Below, piece by piece: positions 1 through 10,800 of a stretch of DNA of 64,000 nucleotides. The notes under the pieces are model-generated. The model was given only the letters and a program-made list of their open reading frames with translations, was not told the DNA's origin and did not search any database. Every line of letters begins with the position of its first letter. The stretch's first letter is position 1. Both the position numbers and the translations under genes were made by a program. Source of the stretch: Pseudomonas sp. SCB32 (GTDB lineage Bacteria > Pseudomonadota > Gammaproteobacteria > Pseudomonadales > Pseudomonadaceae); the NCBI RefSeq assembly GCF_009189165.1, contig NZ_CP045118.1:434001-498000 (forward strand), given 5' to 3'.

Positions 1-107
1 GTCGGATGGCGGGGCCGCCCGTCTTGAGCGGCCTTCGGTGCGGACCGTTCCGGGGCGGAGTGGTCCGGCAAGCATAGTGGCTTTCGCTCGCTTGGCGCTG
101 CCTCAGG
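1..107. other. left edge, no gene recognised
   Basis: No coding region is supported in this stub. It lies downstream of ruvX on the minus strand. In PAO1 the next gene is pyrR, but the short reading frame entering this stretch does not look like the start of PyrR, so that gene would have to begin beyond the window edge. Confidence 0.5.
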
Positions 108-542
108 TCAAGCGGGGGCGTGCTCGGCCAGCCAGCCCTCCAGCAGCAGGGCGGCGGCCAGGGCGTCCACCGGACGCTCGCGGTAGCCGTCGCGCTGGCC
201 CTGGGCCAGGCGTTCGCCCTTGGCGGCATAGGTGGTCAGGCGTTCGTCGTGGGTGTGCACCGGCAGGTTGTAGCGGCCGTGCAGGCGGCGGGCGAATTTC
301 TCGGCGCGCTCGCTCATGTCGCTGGGGGTGCCGTCCATGTTCAGCGGCAGGCCGACGACGATGGCGTCGGGCTGCCATTCCTTGATCAGGGCTTCCACGC
401 GGTTCCAGTCCGGCACACCGTTCTGCGCCTTGAGCACGCAGAGTTCGCGGGCCTGGCCGGTGATGGCCTGGCCGACGGCGACGCCGATCTGCTTGGTGCC
501 GTAGTCGAAGCCCAGGAGCAGGCGCAGGGGTTTGCTCGACAT
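108..542 (-). CDS. ruvX: RuvX/YqgF family Holliday junction resolvase-like nuclease
   Basis: A 144-residue protein of the YqgF family, which has an RNase H-like fold. Members are linked to Holliday junction resolution and to 5' processing of pre-16S rRNA. The N-terminal strand LLLGFDYGTKQIGVAV carries the expected acidic residue (Asp13), VVGLPLNMDG is the second family signature, and HDERLTT the third. The ATG was chosen because it overlaps the algH stop by one base (TGATG), so the two are probably translationally coupled. Longer in-frame starts would run into algH. Length is normal for the family. Confidence 0.93.
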   Translation of the reverse strand: MSSKPLRLLLGFDYGTKQIGVAVGQAITGQARELCVLKAQNGVPDWNRVEALIKEWQPDAIVVGLPLNMDGTPSDMSERAEKFARRLHGRYNLPVHTHDERLTTYAAKGERLAQGQRDGYRERPVDALAAALLLEGWLAEHAPA

Positions 543-1111
543 CAGGCGTGCCCGGCCTGGGCGGTGAGCAGGCTGAGGTTGATCCCCAGGCGCTCGGCGG
601 CGGCGGACAGGCGCTGTTCGGCCGGAACCTCGAAGAGCACTGCCGGGTCGGCGGGGCAGGTCAGCCAGGCGTTGTCGGTGAGCTCCGCTTCCAGCTGGCC
701 GGCATCCCAACCGGCGTAGCCGAGAGTGATCAGGTGCTGGGCGGGGCCGCTGCCGTCGGCGATGGCGAACAGCACGTCCTGGGAGGTGGACAGCGACAGC
801 TCGCCCAGCTCCAGGGTGGCCTGGTAGCTGCGCCCGGCGGGGTGCAGGACGAAGCCGCGGTCGGTCTGCACCGGGCCGCCGTTATAGATGAGCGTGCCCT
901 GGCAGCGCACGGGCGGCAGTTCGTCCGGGCGCAGCTGTTCGAGTACGTCGGCAAGGCTCAGGCCGCTGGGGCGGTTGATGATCAGTCCCATGGCACCCTG
1001 CTCGTTGTGCTCGACGATATAGGTGACGGTCTGGGCAAAGTTGGGGTCCGCCATGTGCGGCATGGCGATCAGGAAGTGGTGCTTGAGAGAGCTTGCGGCT
1101 GTGCTTTTCAT
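542..1111 (-). CDS. algH: AlgH/YqgE family protein (UPF0301, DUF179)
   Basis: A 189-residue cytoplasmic protein, the length I recall for P. aeruginosa AlgH. The family motif FLIAMPHMADPNFAQTV lies near the N-terminus, followed by GAMGLIINRPS and YNGGPVQTDRGFVLH. AlgH was named for an effect on alginate production, but its biochemical role is unsettled. The ATG at 1111 was chosen because homology begins a few residues after it and the upstream frame is low-complexity. It sits between tonB (76 nt upstream) and ruvX (1-nt overlap), as in PAO1. Confidence 0.93.
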   Translation of the reverse strand: MKSTAASSLKHHFLIAMPHMADPNFAQTVTYIVEHNEQGAMGLIINRPSGLSLADVLEQLRPDELPPVRCQGTLIYNGGPVQTDRGFVLHPAGRSYQATLELGELSLSTSQDVLFAIADGSGPAQHLITLGYAGWDAGQLEAELTDNAWLTCPADPAVLFEVPAEQRLSAAAERLGINLSLLTAQAGHA

Positions 1112-1187
1112 GCCTGCTAGTTTCAGGCCTGTGGTCTCGTGGGACAAGCCTTGAATACGCCACTGCGCGCCCTCAGGCACGACAGGT

Positions 1188-2081
1188 TCACTGGCTGGAC
1201 AGGCGGTCGCCGCGCTCGAAGCGCCAGGTGCGGATGATTTCCAGGCGGTCGATGTCCGACAGGTCGCCGGAGAATGGCGCGAAGGGTGCGGCCAGGCGGA
1301 CGATGCGCTGGGCGGCCTGGTCGAGGGTGGGCTGGCCGGAGGACTCCAGCACCTGCACTTCATAGAGGGAGCCGTCGCGGTTGATCGACACCAGCAGGCG
1401 CAGGCTGCCGTAGATGCGCTGGCGGCGGGCTTCGTCGGGGTAGTTCAGGTTGCCGATACGCTCGATCTTCTTGCGCCACTCTTCCTTATACCAGGCGCCC
1501 TTGTCGCGCATGGTCGAGGCGGCGCTCAGGCGGTGGATGCGCGGGCGTTTTGCGTAGGCCTGCTGCTCGCGGGCAAGGTCGGCCTCAAGGCTGGAGATCT
1601 GTGCAGAAAGCTGGCTGGAGTCGAACTCTGGCGCGGGTTTGGCGACGGTCTCGGCCTTGGGCGTCTCCGGCTTGGCCTGGACCTTGTCCGGACGTGGGCT
1701 ACGGGTGCTGACGGCGGTCTTGGGCGCTTCCGGGCTCTTGGCCTGCTTCGGAGTGGCCGGCGGCGCGACTTTCTTGACTTCGGTGTCCTGGAATGGCGCC
1801 TGCTCGGTGGTCTTGGGGATCGCCTTGTGTTCCAGGGTGCCGCTGCCCTGCTGGTGCATCTGGGCGAGGTAGTCGGCCTTCTCGGGCGCTTTCTCGCTCT
1901 TGAAGCTGGCCAGGGTGATTTCCAGGGTTTTGCTCAGCATGCTGGGCATCGGCATGGTGAAGCCGACGCCGAGCAGAATGGCCACGTGCACGATGGCCGC
2001 TACGAACAGGGTGAAACCCAGTCGGTCCGCCGGGCGGACGCCGGAGGACACGGGGAAGTCGGAATGGGTTGCAGCGTTCAT
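1188..2081 (-). CDS. TonB-family energy transducer (TonB3-like)
   Basis: A 297-residue protein with one N-terminal membrane segment (about residues 22-43). A Lys/Pro/Ala-rich periplasmic spacer follows, then a C-terminal TonB domain with NLNYPDEARRQRIYGSLRLL and the PTLDQAAQRIV helix. TonB proteins pass proton-motive energy from ExbB/ExbD to outer-membrane transporters. By position (gshB-tonB-algH-ruvX beside the pil genes) it matches PAO1 TonB3 (PA0406), which has been tied to twitching motility and pilus assembly. That identity rests on context, since TonB C-termini are all alike. Confidence 0.88.
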   Translation of the reverse strand: MNAATHSDFPVSSGVRPADRLGFTLFVAAIVHVAILLGVGFTMPMPSMLSKTLEITLASFKSEKAPEKADYLAQMHQQGSGTLEHKAIPKTTEQAPFQDTEVKKVAPPATPKQAKSPEAPKTAVSTRSPRPDKVQAKPETPKAETVAKPAPEFDSSQLSAQISSLEADLAREQQAYAKRPRIHRLSAASTMRDKGAWYKEEWRKKIERIGNLNYPDEARRQRIYGSLRLLVSINRDGSLYEVQVLESSGQPTLDQAAQRIVRLAAPFAPFSGDLSDIDRLEIIRTWRFERGDRLSSQ

Positions 2082-2135
2082 TGCGGGTCACTAGGCCAAA
2101 GTGGGCGAAAGTCTGCCCACGAGGCTTATAAAAGT

Positions 2136-3098
2136 CTATGACGCACTGCGCGCCTTGAGCTTTTCGTCGATGACTGCCATCAGCCTCTCACCGATGCGGG
2201 TGTCGTAGGCCGCGTCTATCTCGCGGATGCAGGTCGGGCTGGTGACGTTGATCTCGGTGAGGTTCTCGCCGATCACGTCCAGGCCGACGAACAGCAGGCC
2301 GCGCTTGCGCAGTTCCGGACCGACCTCCCCGGCGATCCAGCGGTCGCGCTCGGACAGCGGCTGGGCCACGCCACGGCCGCCGGCGGCCAGGTTGCCACGG
2401 GTTTCGCCCTGCGCCGGGATGCGCGCCAGGCAGTATTCCACCGGCTCGCCGTCGATCATCAGGATGCGCTTGTCGCCGTCCTTGATCGCCGGGATATAGC
2501 GCTGCGCCATCACCTGCTGCTTGCCATGCTGGGTCAGGGTTTCGAGGATCACCGAGAGGTTCGGGTCGCCTTCGCGGTGGCGGAAGATCATCGAACCGCC
2601 CATGCCGTCCAGGGGTTTGAGAATGATGTCACGATGCTCCGCGGCGAACTCGCGCAGAATATCGGACCGGCGGCTCACCACGGTGGGCGGCGAACACTGC
2701 GGGAAGAGGGTGGCGAAGTACTTCTCATTGCAGTCGCGCAGGCTCTGTGGGCGGTTCACCACCAGGGTGCCGGCGGTTTCGGCCTGTTCCAGCAGGTAGG
2801 TGGAGTAGACGAATTCGTTATCGAAGGGCGGGTCCTTGCGCATCAGGATCACATCCAGCTCCGACAACGGCTGGTCGATCTCCGCGTCCAGCTCGAACCA
2901 GTGGGCCGGATCGTAGAAGACTTTCAGGGGGCGCATGCGGCCGCGGGCCACATTCTCTTTCTGGTAAAGATCCTGCTGTTCCATATAGAACAGTTCCCAG
3001 CCACGGGCCTGGGCAGCCAGCAGCATGGCCAGCGAGCTGTCCTTCTTGAAATTGATCTGCGCGATGGGGTCCATCACGATCCCGAGGCGTACGCTCAT
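2136..3098 (-). CDS. gshB: glutathione synthetase
   Basis: A 320-residue ATP-grasp ligase that joins gamma-glutamylcysteine and glycine to make glutathione in the cytoplasm. It begins MSVRLGIVMDPIAQINFKKD, the typical GshB start, and contains LMRKDPPFDNEFVYSTYLLE, ILKPLDGMGGSMIF (the ATP-grasp glycine loop) and the C-terminal GLDVIGENLTEINVTSPT. The ATG at 3098 has a strong GGAGG upstream, and longer starts lack homology. It is transcribed divergently from pilG across a 269-bp gap where I could not confidently place promoters for either side. Confidence 0.97.
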   Translation of the reverse strand: MSVRLGIVMDPIAQINFKKDSSLAMLLAAQARGWELFYMEQQDLYQKENVARGRMRPLKVFYDPAHWFELDAEIDQPLSELDVILMRKDPPFDNEFVYSTYLLEQAETAGTLVVNRPQSLRDCNEKYFATLFPQCSPPTVVSRRSDILREFAAEHRDIILKPLDGMGGSMIFRHREGDPNLSVILETLTQHGKQQVMAQRYIPAIKDGDKRILMIDGEPVEYCLARIPAQGETRGNLAAGGRGVAQPLSERDRWIAGEVGPELRKRGLLFVGLDVIGENLTEINVTSPTCIREIDAAYDTRIGERLMAVIDEKLKARSAS

Positions 3099-3367
3099 GG
3101 GATGTCCTCCTGGGACGGGTGAGGGCGGTGAAGAGCACCGTCGAAAAGGCTGAAAAAGGATGCTCAGGGTGGCGCTGGATGTGCGCTCGGTCAAGGAAAA
3201 AGCCTGCGCGTTCCGGGTCTTATGGCCTGAATTTGCTGGGCGTGGTAAAGATTCTGACGATTGTGGTAAAAGGTTCCCACGATTGGGTCGCAGCCCGACG
3301 GTGGCAGGGCGCTAGCGCACTGAAATAAAAAGTGGAAAAACGACTCACCGAGACGGTAAGGGCGAAC

Positions 3368-3775
3368 ATGGAACAGCATTCCGACGGTTTGAAAGTAATG
3401 GTGATCGACGACTCCAAGACGATTCGTCGCACCGCCGAAACCCTGCTGAAGAAAGTCGGCTGCGATGTCATCACGGCCATCGACGGTTTCGATGCTCTGG
3501 CCAAGATTGCCGATACCCATCCCAGCATCATCTTCGTCGACATCATGATGCCCCGCCTGGATGGCTATCAGACCTGCGCCCTGATCAAGAACAACAGTGC
3601 CTTCAAATCCACCCCGGTGATCATGCTGTCCTCCAAGGACGGCCTGTTCGACAAGGCCAAGGGTCGCATCGTCGGTTCCGACCAGTACCTCACCAAGCCC
3701 TTCAGCAAGGAAGAGCTGCTCGGCGCGATCAAGACCCATGTGCCTGACTTTACCCCGGTGGAGCACGCTTCCTGA
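3368..3775 (+). CDS. pilG: type IV pilus response regulator PilG
   Basis: A 135-residue single-domain CheY-like receiver, first gene of the Pil-Chp operon. The acid pocket (VMVIDDSKT), the phospho-acceptor Asp58 in FVDIMMPRLDGYQ and the Lys of YLTKPFSKEE are all present. In P. aeruginosa PilG receives phosphate from ChpA, promotes pilus extension and stimulates the adenylate cyclase CyaB. The start was set at the ATG giving MEQHSDGLK, which matches the known N-terminus. An upstream in-frame start at 3332 would add 12 residues without homology. pilH follows after 46 nt. Confidence 0.96.
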   Translation: MEQHSDGLKVMVIDDSKTIRRTAETLLKKVGCDVITAIDGFDALAKIADTHPSIIFVDIMMPRLDGYQTCALIKNNSAFKSTPVIMLSSKDGLFDKAKGRIVGSDQYLTKPFSKEELLGAIKTHVPDFTPVEHAS

Positions 3776-3821
3776 AGTCCGGCCCGAGCGCCGGTGACGC
3801 CTTTTCCGTATGGGGACCACA

Positions 3822-4187
3822 ATGGCTCGAATTCTGATTGTTGATGACTCGCCGACCGAGATGTACAAGCTGACCGCGATGCTGGAAAAGCATTCGCATC
3901 AGGTACTCAAGGCCGAGAATGGCGCCGACGGCGTGGCCCTGGCCCGCCAGGAAAAGCCGGACGTGGTCCTGATGGACATCGTCATGCCCGGCCTGAACGG
4001 CTTCCAGGCGACTCGCCAACTGTCCAAAGACCCGGAAACCAGTGCTATTCCGGTAATCATCGTCACCACCAAGGACCAGGAGACCGACAAGGTCTGGGGC
4101 AAGCGCCAGGGCGCGCGCGACTACCTGACCAAACCGGTGGACGAAGAAACGCTGCTCAAGACCATCAATGCGGTGCTGGCCGGCTGA
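3822..4187 (+). CDS. pilH: type IV pilus response regulator PilH
   Basis: A 121-residue CheY-like receiver beginning MARILIVDDSPTEMYKL, with phospho-acceptor Asp52 in LMDIVMPGLNGFQ and the conserved Lys in YLTKPVDEE. PilH is the second receiver of the Pil-Chp pathway and opposes PilG in pilus retraction and cAMP signalling, possibly as a phosphate sink. The ATG at 3822 is preferred over one four codons earlier because the family starts with MARIL. Confidence 0.96.
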   Translation: MARILIVDDSPTEMYKLTAMLEKHSHQVLKAENGADGVALARQEKPDVVLMDIVMPGLNGFQATRQLSKDPETSAIPVIIVTTKDQETDKVWGKRQGARDYLTKPVDEETLLKTINAVLAG

Positions 4188-4248
4188 AACCGGTCCGCAT
4201 GCGCTGAAGTCTTCAAGAACATAATTATTAGAGAAGGCCAGGGCCGGC

Positions 4249-4785
4249 ATGGCGGAAGTCCAGAGTCCTTTCGAGGTTCTCGTCCAGATCGATCAGCGTT
4301 GTCGTCAGCTGGCCGCGGGTCTGCCTGCGCAACGCGAAGTGGCGCAGAGCTGGAACGGGATTGGCTTTCGCATGGCCGGGCGCCTGTTCGTGGCACCCAT
4401 GGGGGAGGTCGGCGAGGTTCTTCACGAGCCCCGCTACACGCTGCTGCCCGGCGTCCGTGACTGGGTGAAGGGGGTCGCCAACGTGCGTGGCCGCCTGTTG
4501 CCGATCATGGACCTGTGCGGTTTCCTCGGCGCGGAGCTGTCGCCTCTGCGCAAACAGCGGCGCGTGCTGGTGGTGGAACACCAGGAAGTCTTCGCCGGCC
4601 TCATCGTCGATGAGGTGTTCGGCATGCAGCACTTCCCGGTGGAAACCTTCAGCGAGCAGCTGCCGCCCCTCGAAGCGGTCCTGCAACCCTTTATTCATGG
4701 CGTCTTCAATCGAGAACAGCCCTGGTTGGTGTTCAGCCCGCATGCGCTGGCGCAGCACCCGGCGTTCCTCGAAGTCGCCAGCTAG
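4249..4785 (+). CDS. pilI: CheW-like adaptor PilI
   Basis: A 178-residue CheW-domain protein that should couple the receptor PilJ to the kinase ChpA. Visible CheW features include VANVRGRLLPIMDLCGFLG and RRVLVVEHQEVFAGLIVDEVFGM. It lies between pilH (61 nt upstream) and pilJ (81 nt downstream), the standard order. Length is as in P. aeruginosa. Confidence 0.95.
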   Translation: MAEVQSPFEVLVQIDQRCRQLAAGLPAQREVAQSWNGIGFRMAGRLFVAPMGEVGEVLHEPRYTLLPGVRDWVKGVANVRGRLLPIMDLCGFLGAELSPLRKQRRVLVVEHQEVFAGLIVDEVFGMQHFPVETFSEQLPPLEAVLQPFIHGVFNREQPWLVFSPHALAQHPAFLEVAS

Positions 4786-4866
4786 ATTTTGACCGGTTGG
4801 GCTGGTTCTCCGGCCCTTGTTGTGACATGGAAACCGTAAGCGTGGGGGTCCAGGCGGGGGCCGTAT

Positions 4867-6915
4867 ATGAAAAAAATCAAGGCAGGCAGTCTCTTTTCGG
4901 GCACGCGCAGCAGCTCGCTGATCCTTGGACTCTTCGTGGTCCTGGTGGTGGCGATCGTCTTGCTGTTCGCCAACTTCGCTTACCTCAACAAGCAGGCGGA
5001 CCACGACAAACAGTACATCGGCCACGCCGGTGAACTGCGCGTGCTGTCCCAGCGTATCGCCAAGAACGCCACCGAAGCTGCAGCGGGCAAGGGCGAGGCG
5101 TTCAAGTTGCTGAAAGAAGCGCGCAACGACTTCGAGAAGCGCTGGAACATCCTGGTCAAGGGTGACGAAACCACCAACCTGCCGCCGAGCCCGGCCGCTG
5201 TGCAACCGCAGATGGCGGAAGTGCAGAAGGATTGGGACACCCTGCGCAAGAACACCGACTCCATCCTGGCCAGCGAGCAGACCGTACTGTCGCTGCACCA
5301 GGTGGCCGCGACCCTCGCCGAAACCATCCCGCAGCTGCAGGTGGAGTACGAAGAGGTCGTCGACATCCTGCTGGAAAACGGCGCCCCGGCCGACCAGGTC
5401 GCGGTAGCCCAGCGCCAGTCGCTGCTGGCCGAACGTATCCTCGGCTCGGTGAACAAGGTGCTAGCCGGTGACGAGAACTCCGTCCAGGCCGCCGACAGCT
5501 TCGGCCGTGACGCCAGCCTCTTCGGCCGCGTGCTCAAGGGCATGAAGGAAGGCAACGCGGCGATGAGCATCTCCAAGGTGACCAACGCCGAGGCCGTCGA
5601 CCGCCTCAACGAGATTTCCGAGCTCTTCGAATTCGTTTCCGGCTCCGTGGACGAAATCCTCGAAACTTCGCCGGAACTGTTCCAGGTACGTGAAGCGGCC
5701 AACACCATCTTCGGTGGCTCGCAGGTCCTGCTGGAGAAGGCCTCCACCCTGGCCAGCGGCTTCGAGAACCTGACCGAGAGCCGCGTCTTCAACCAGGTCG
5801 CCAGCGTCATGCTGGGTGTGATCGTGCTGGGCTCGATCATCCTCATCGGTCTGGTGATGGTGCGCGAGACCAACCGCCGACTGTCCGAGACCGCCGAGAA
5901 GAACGAGCGTAACCAGGCGGCGATTCTGCGACTGCTCGATGAAATTGCCGACCTCGCCGACGGTGACCTGACCGTGGCCGCGACCGTGACCGAGGACTTC
6001 ACCGGTGCGATCGCGGACTCCATCAACTACTCCATCGACCAGCTTCGCGAGCTGGTGGAAACCATCAACCTGACTGCCGTGCAGGTGTCCGCCGCCGCCC
6101 AGGAAACCCAGGCCACCGCGATGCACCTGGCCGAAGCTTCCGAGCACCAGGCGCAGGAAATCGCCGGCGCCTCCGCCGCGATCAACGAGATGGCGGTGTC
6201 CATTGACCAGGTATCGGCGAACGCCTCCGAGTCCTCGGCGGTAGCGGAACGTTCCGTAGCCATCGCCAACAAGGGCAACGAAGTGGTGCACAACACCATC
6301 ACCGGCATGGACAACATCCGTGAGCAGATCCAGGACACCTCGAAGCGAATCAAGCGCCTCGGTGAGTCGTCCCAGGAGATCGGTGACATCGTCAGCCTGA
6401 TTAACGACATTGCCGACCAGACCAACATCCTCGCACTGAACGCCGCGATCCAGGCGTCCATGGCGGGCGACGCGGGCCGGGGCTTCGCGGTGGTAGCGGA
6501 CGAAGTACAGCGCCTGGCGGAACGTTCCTCCGCTGCGACCAAGCAGATCGAGGCGCTGGTTAAGACCATTCAGACCGACACCAACGAAGCGGTGATTTCG
6601 ATGGAACAGACCACCTCCGAGGTGGTGCGCGGTGCCCGTCTGGCGCAGGACGCCGGTGTGGCACTGGAAGAAATCGAGAAGGTATCCAAGACTCTGGCGG
6701 CGCTGATCCAGAACATTTCCAACGCCGCCCGTCAGCAGGCGTCCTCCGCCGGCCACATTTCCAACACCATGAACGTGATCCAGGAGATCACCTCGCAGAC
6801 CTCCGCCGGTACCACCGCAACTGCGCGCAGCATCGGTAACCTGGCGAAGATGGCGAGCGAAATGCGTAACTCCGTATCCGGCTTCAAACTGCCGGACATC
6901 GCGGAACAGGCCTGA
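4867..6915 (+). CDS. pilJ: type IV pilus methyl-accepting receptor PilJ
   Basis: A 682-residue chemoreceptor. The first membrane segment is near residues 17-38. A large periplasmic PilJ-type sensory region follows to about residue 310, then the second membrane segment ([19 protein letters not shown]), a HAMP region and the cytoplasmic coiled-coil signalling domain. The hairpin tip reads [19 protein letters not shown] followed by [18 protein letters not shown], the PilJ version of the receptor tip. PilJ feeds mechanical or pilin-derived signals to ChpA through PilI. PilK should methylate it and ChpB demethylate it. The ATG precedes a basic KKIK stretch suited to membrane insertion. Confidence 0.97.
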   Translation: MKKIKAGSLFSGTRSSSLILGLFVVLVVAIVLLFANFAYLNKQADHDKQYIGHAGELRVLSQRIAKNATEAAAGKGEAFKLLKEARNDFEKRWNILVKGDETTNLPPSPAAVQPQMAEVQKDWDTLRKNTDSILASEQTVLSLHQVAATLAETIPQLQVEYEEVVDILLENGAPADQVAVAQRQSLLAERILGSVNKVLAGDENSVQAADSFGRDASLFGRVLKGMKEGNAAMSISKVTNAEAVDRLNEISELFEFVSGSVDEILETSPELFQVREAANTIFGGSQVLLEKASTLASGFENLTESRVFNQVASVMLGVIVLGSIILIGLVMVRETNRRLSETAEKNERNQAAILRLLDEIADLADGDLTVAATVTEDFTGAIADSINYSIDQLRELVETINLTAVQVSAAAQETQATAMHLAEASEHQAQEIAGASAAINEMAVSIDQVSANASESSAVAERSVAIANKGNEVVHNTITGMDNIREQIQDTSKRIKRLGESSQEIGDIVSLINDIADQTNILALNAAIQASMAGDAGRGFAVVADEVQRLAERSSAATKQIEALVKTIQTDTNEAVISMEQTTSEVVRGARLAQDAGVALEEIEKVSKTLAALIQNISNAARQQASSAGHISNTMNVIQEITSQTSAGTTATARSIGNLAKMASEMRNSVSGFKLPDIAEQA

Positions 6916-6974
6916 GCAGGGGAGGTGCGCTGCCCGGGCGGTAGCGCACGACAGTCTTGAGCGAGGGACGCGAC

Positions 6975-7838
6975 ATGCAGGCAAGTGGCGTCTGGTCGTT
7001 GCAGCCGTTGGCCGACATGTCGGCCGCGGAATTCCGCGACTGGCAGGCACTGTTGGAAGACCGTACCGGCGTTGTCGTCAACGAACAGCGCCGTGCCTTC
7101 CTGCAGACCAGCCTGGGCGCACGCATGCGCGAACTGGGCATCAGCGACTACGGCAGCTACTACCGGCAGGTCACCGATGGCCCGCGCGGCGCCGTGGAGT
7201 GGTCGAACCTGCTGGACCGCCTGACCGTTCAGGAAACCCGTTTCTTTCGCCACAAGCCCTCCTTCGACCTGCTGCAGCGCTACCTGCGCCAGCGCGCCGA
7301 AGAGGTCGGCCAGAGCCGGCCGCTGGCCTTGTGGAGCGTGGGCTGTTCCAGCGGCGAGGAGCCATACTCCCTCGCCATGGTCGCCACGCGGGTCTTGGAG
7401 GCCGCCGGGTTTGCGCCGTTTTTCGGCGTGACCGGGACCGACATCAGCCTCAACGCCCTGAGCCGGGCGCGCGAGGCGGTGTATGCGGCACGCAAGCTGG
7501 ATGAGTTCGACCCCGCGTTGACCGCGCGCTTTTTCAGCGTGAGGGACGACGGGCGCTATCAGGTGATACCGAGTCTGGTCGAGCGCGTCTGCTGCGCCCG
7601 GCTGAATGTGCTGGAACTGGCCCAGGCGCCAATGTCCGGCATGGATGTGATCTTTTGCCAGAACCTGCTGATCTACTTCCGCCGCTGGCGGCGGCGGGAA
7701 ATCCTCAATCGCCTGGCCGAGCGCCTGGCGCCAGGGGGACTGTTGGTGGTCGGTGTCGGCGAGGTGGTGGATTGGCACCATCCGCTGCTTGAACCGGTCG
7801 CCGACGAGCACGTTCTGGCCTTTACCCGGAAGGGATGA
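6975..7838 (+). CDS. pilK: CheR-type methyltransferase PilK
   Basis: A 287-residue CheR-family, S-adenosylmethionine-dependent glutamate methyltransferase expected to modify PilJ. The N-terminal alpha domain is followed by WSVGCSSGEEPYSLAM (SAM-binding loop), VTGTDISLNALSRAREAVY and VIFCQNLLIYF. I chose the ATG at 6975, which has GAGGGA about seven bases upstream. A TTG six codons earlier is in frame but has a poorer ribosome site. The gene ends 24 nt before chpA. Confidence 0.92.
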   Translation: MQASGVWSLQPLADMSAAEFRDWQALLEDRTGVVVNEQRRAFLQTSLGARMRELGISDYGSYYRQVTDGPRGAVEWSNLLDRLTVQETRFFRHKPSFDLLQRYLRQRAEEVGQSRPLALWSVGCSSGEEPYSLAMVATRVLEAAGFAPFFGVTGTDISLNALSRAREAVYAARKLDEFDPALTARFFSVRDDGRYQVIPSLVERVCCARLNVLELAQAPMSGMDVIFCQNLLIYFRRWRRREILNRLAERLAPGGLLVVGVGEVVDWHHPLLEPVADEHVLAFTRKG

Positions 7839-7862
7839 CACAGACACATGAGTGGAGTGGCT

Positions 7863-10800
7863 ATGGGTGATCGGCACGATTATGTCGCCCTGGAATGGGT
7901 AAAAGGCGAGATTGCCGAAACGCTCAAGCAGGCGCGGCAGGCGCTCGAATCCTACGTCGAGAATCCCCAGGACCCGACGCGGATGGGCTTTTGCCTGGCC
8001 TATATCCATCAGGTGCGGGGAACCCTGCAGATGGTGGAGTTCTACGGCGCGGCACTGCTCGCCGAAGAAATGGAGCACCTGACCCAGGCGTTGATCGACC
8101 ACAGCGTCACCAGCCAGGGCGAGGCCCTGGAAGTGCTGATGCAGGCGATCCTGCAGCTGCCGGTGTACCTGGATCGCATCCAGAGCGCCCGCCGCGACTT
8201 GCCGATGGTCGTGCTGCCATTGCTCAACGACCTGCGCACCGCCCGTGGCGAGAAGCTGCTGTCGGAAACCAGCCTGTTCTCCCCCGACCTGTCCCGTACG
8301 GCCGCGGCGCTGCCGGTGGATGCCCTGGCGCGCCTGCGTACCGCCGAGTTCCCGGCGCTGCTGCGCAAGCTGCGGCAGATGCTCCAGGTCGCCCTGGTCG
8401 GCGTCATCCGCAACCAGGACCTGCCGACCAACCTGGGCTACATGGCGCGCGTCTTCGCCCGCCTGGAGTCCCTGTGCAAGGACGCGCCGCTGGGCCGCCT
8501 GTGGGTGATCGCCTCGGCGATCATCGAAGGCCTGGCCAACGGCAGCATCGCCAACGGCACCTCCATGCGCAACCTGTTGCGCCAGGTGGACCGCGAGTTC
8601 AAGCGCCTGGTCGACCAGGGCGCCGACGCGATGAACCAGCCGGCGCCGGACGAGCTGATCAAGAACCTGCTGTTCTACGTGGCCAAGGCCTCGGACCAGT
8701 CGCCGCGCGTACGTGCGGTGAAGGACGAGTACCGCCTGGACGACGCCCTGCCCGGTGAGGCGGTGGTCGACGAGGAGCGTGCCCGCCTGGCCGGCCCGGA
8801 CCGCGACGCCATGCGCTCCGTGGTGGGTGCGCTGTGCGAGGAACTGGTGCGGGTCAAGGACAGCCTCGACCTGTTCGTGCGCAGCGACCGCAGCGTGGTG
8901 GGCGAGCTGGAAAGCCTGCTGGCGCCGCTCAAGCAGATCGCCGACACCCTCGCGGTGCTCGGCTTCGGCCAGCCGCGCAAGGTCATCCTCGACCAGATCG
9001 ACGTGGTCGGCGCCCTGGCGCGCGGCCAGCGCAAGCCGGACGATGCGACCCTGATGGACGTGGCCGGCGCGCTGCTCTACGTCGAAGCGACCCTGGCTGG
9101 CATGGTCGGGCCGAGTGAGGCGCCGGGCAGCGAGGAAAGCCGCCTGCCGACCACCGATGTCGAGCAGATCCACCAGGTGGTGATCAAGGAAGCGCGCAAT
9201 GGCCTGGAATTGGCCAAGGACGCGATCATCGAGTTCATCGCCTCGCAATGGAACCACGAGCACCTGGCTCGCGTGCCGGAGCTGCTGACGCAGGTTCGTG
9301 GTGGTCTGGCAATGATCTCCCAGGAACGTGCGGCGAAGCTGCTGGAATCCTGCAATCGCTATATCCAGGAGCAGCTGCTGGTGCGCCAGGCCGTGCCGGA
9401 CTGGCACAGTCTCGACACCCTGGCCGACGCCATGACCGGCGTCGAGTACTACCTGGAGCGCCTGTCCGAAGACCAGGGCACCCAGGGCGACCTGATTCTC
9501 GACGTGGCCGAGGAGAGCCTGGAAAGCCTGGGCTACTCCGTCAAACCGCGTCCTTCGATTCTCGATGCCGTCGAGCCCCAGGCTCCGGCACCGCTGGACA
9601 ATCCGCTGGATGAAATCGACGTGCTCGCCAGCGCGGCACTGTCGGCCGACCTGGCCGTCGAACCGGAGCCGCAGGAGGCGCCGAGCGTCCCGCTGGCGGC
9701 GCTGGATGAGCCGGTAGACGAGCTTCCCGTCGCCCCGGTGGACGATTTCAGTGCCCTGTCTTCGCCCGACGAACTGGGTCTGGGCGAACTCCAGACTGAA
9801 GCGCCAACCTTCGAGCCGCTGCAGCTCGATACCGAACCGCCGGCTGTCGCGCCGGTGGCTGATCTTGGCGCCTGGTCGCTGGACGAACCCGCTGCAACCT
9901 TGCCGGCCGAACCTGCCGACTTGAGCTTGGACGCAGCTCTGGAGCCCGTTGCACTGGATATTCCGGCTCAAGAGCCAAACGAGCCGGCCTGGGAGCTGGA
10001 CAACGTCGTCGAACCGGCGGCCTCGGAAGAGAACCTCTGGGAAACGCTCGATCTGGGCGCTGAGTCCAACGCGCTTCCCATCCAGCCCGAGCTGAGCGAA
10101 GCGCCGACCGGGAACGAGACGAGTTGGTCGCTTGAGCCTGTTGGCGAAAGCGCGCCCGCTGCCGAAGAGGACTGGCTGAGCAACGACCTGAGCCTGTCGC
10201 CGGCCGAGCCGCTGGCACCGCTGGCCCTGGACGAGCTCCCGGTTACCCCTCAGCCGACCTCGGCTGCCCCGTTAGACGAGCTGAGCTGGGACGTCGCCGA
10301 GGTGCCCGCCGCCGAACAACCGCTGGTCAGCGATGACAACTGGACCCTGGGTGAGCTGTCCGAGACGCCGGTCCTGGCCGAAGGTGTCGACCTGAGCCTC
10401 GATGCGCCGCTGGCGCTGGACGAACACCCGGCCGCCATCGAGCCGACCCAGACCGCCCTTGCGGATGAGCTGAGCTGGGACGTCGTCGAGCTGCCCACTG
10501 CCGAGTTGCCTGCCGCTGAGCAAGTGCTGGTGAGTGACGACAACTGGACCCTCGGCGAGCTGTCCGAGACGCCCGCCGTCGCCGAAGGCTTCGACTTCAG
10601 CCTGGATGCTCCGCTGACCCTGGACGAACTTCCCGGCACCCTGGAATCGGTTGCGGCCGCTGCGACCGCGCCGGCGAACGAACTGAACTGGAATGTCGAA
10701 CTCCCCGCTGCCGAGCAGCTGCTGGTGAGCGACGACAACTGGACCCTTGGCGAGCTGGCCGAGACGCCCGCCCTGGCCGACGGTGTCGACTTCAGCCTGG

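Noticed and set aside
6732..9971. Very long minus-strand open frame antisense to pilJ, pilK and chpA
   Set aside because: It is a high-GC shadow frame. The product is His/Gln/Arg-rich low complexity, and the plus strand carries well-recognised genes.
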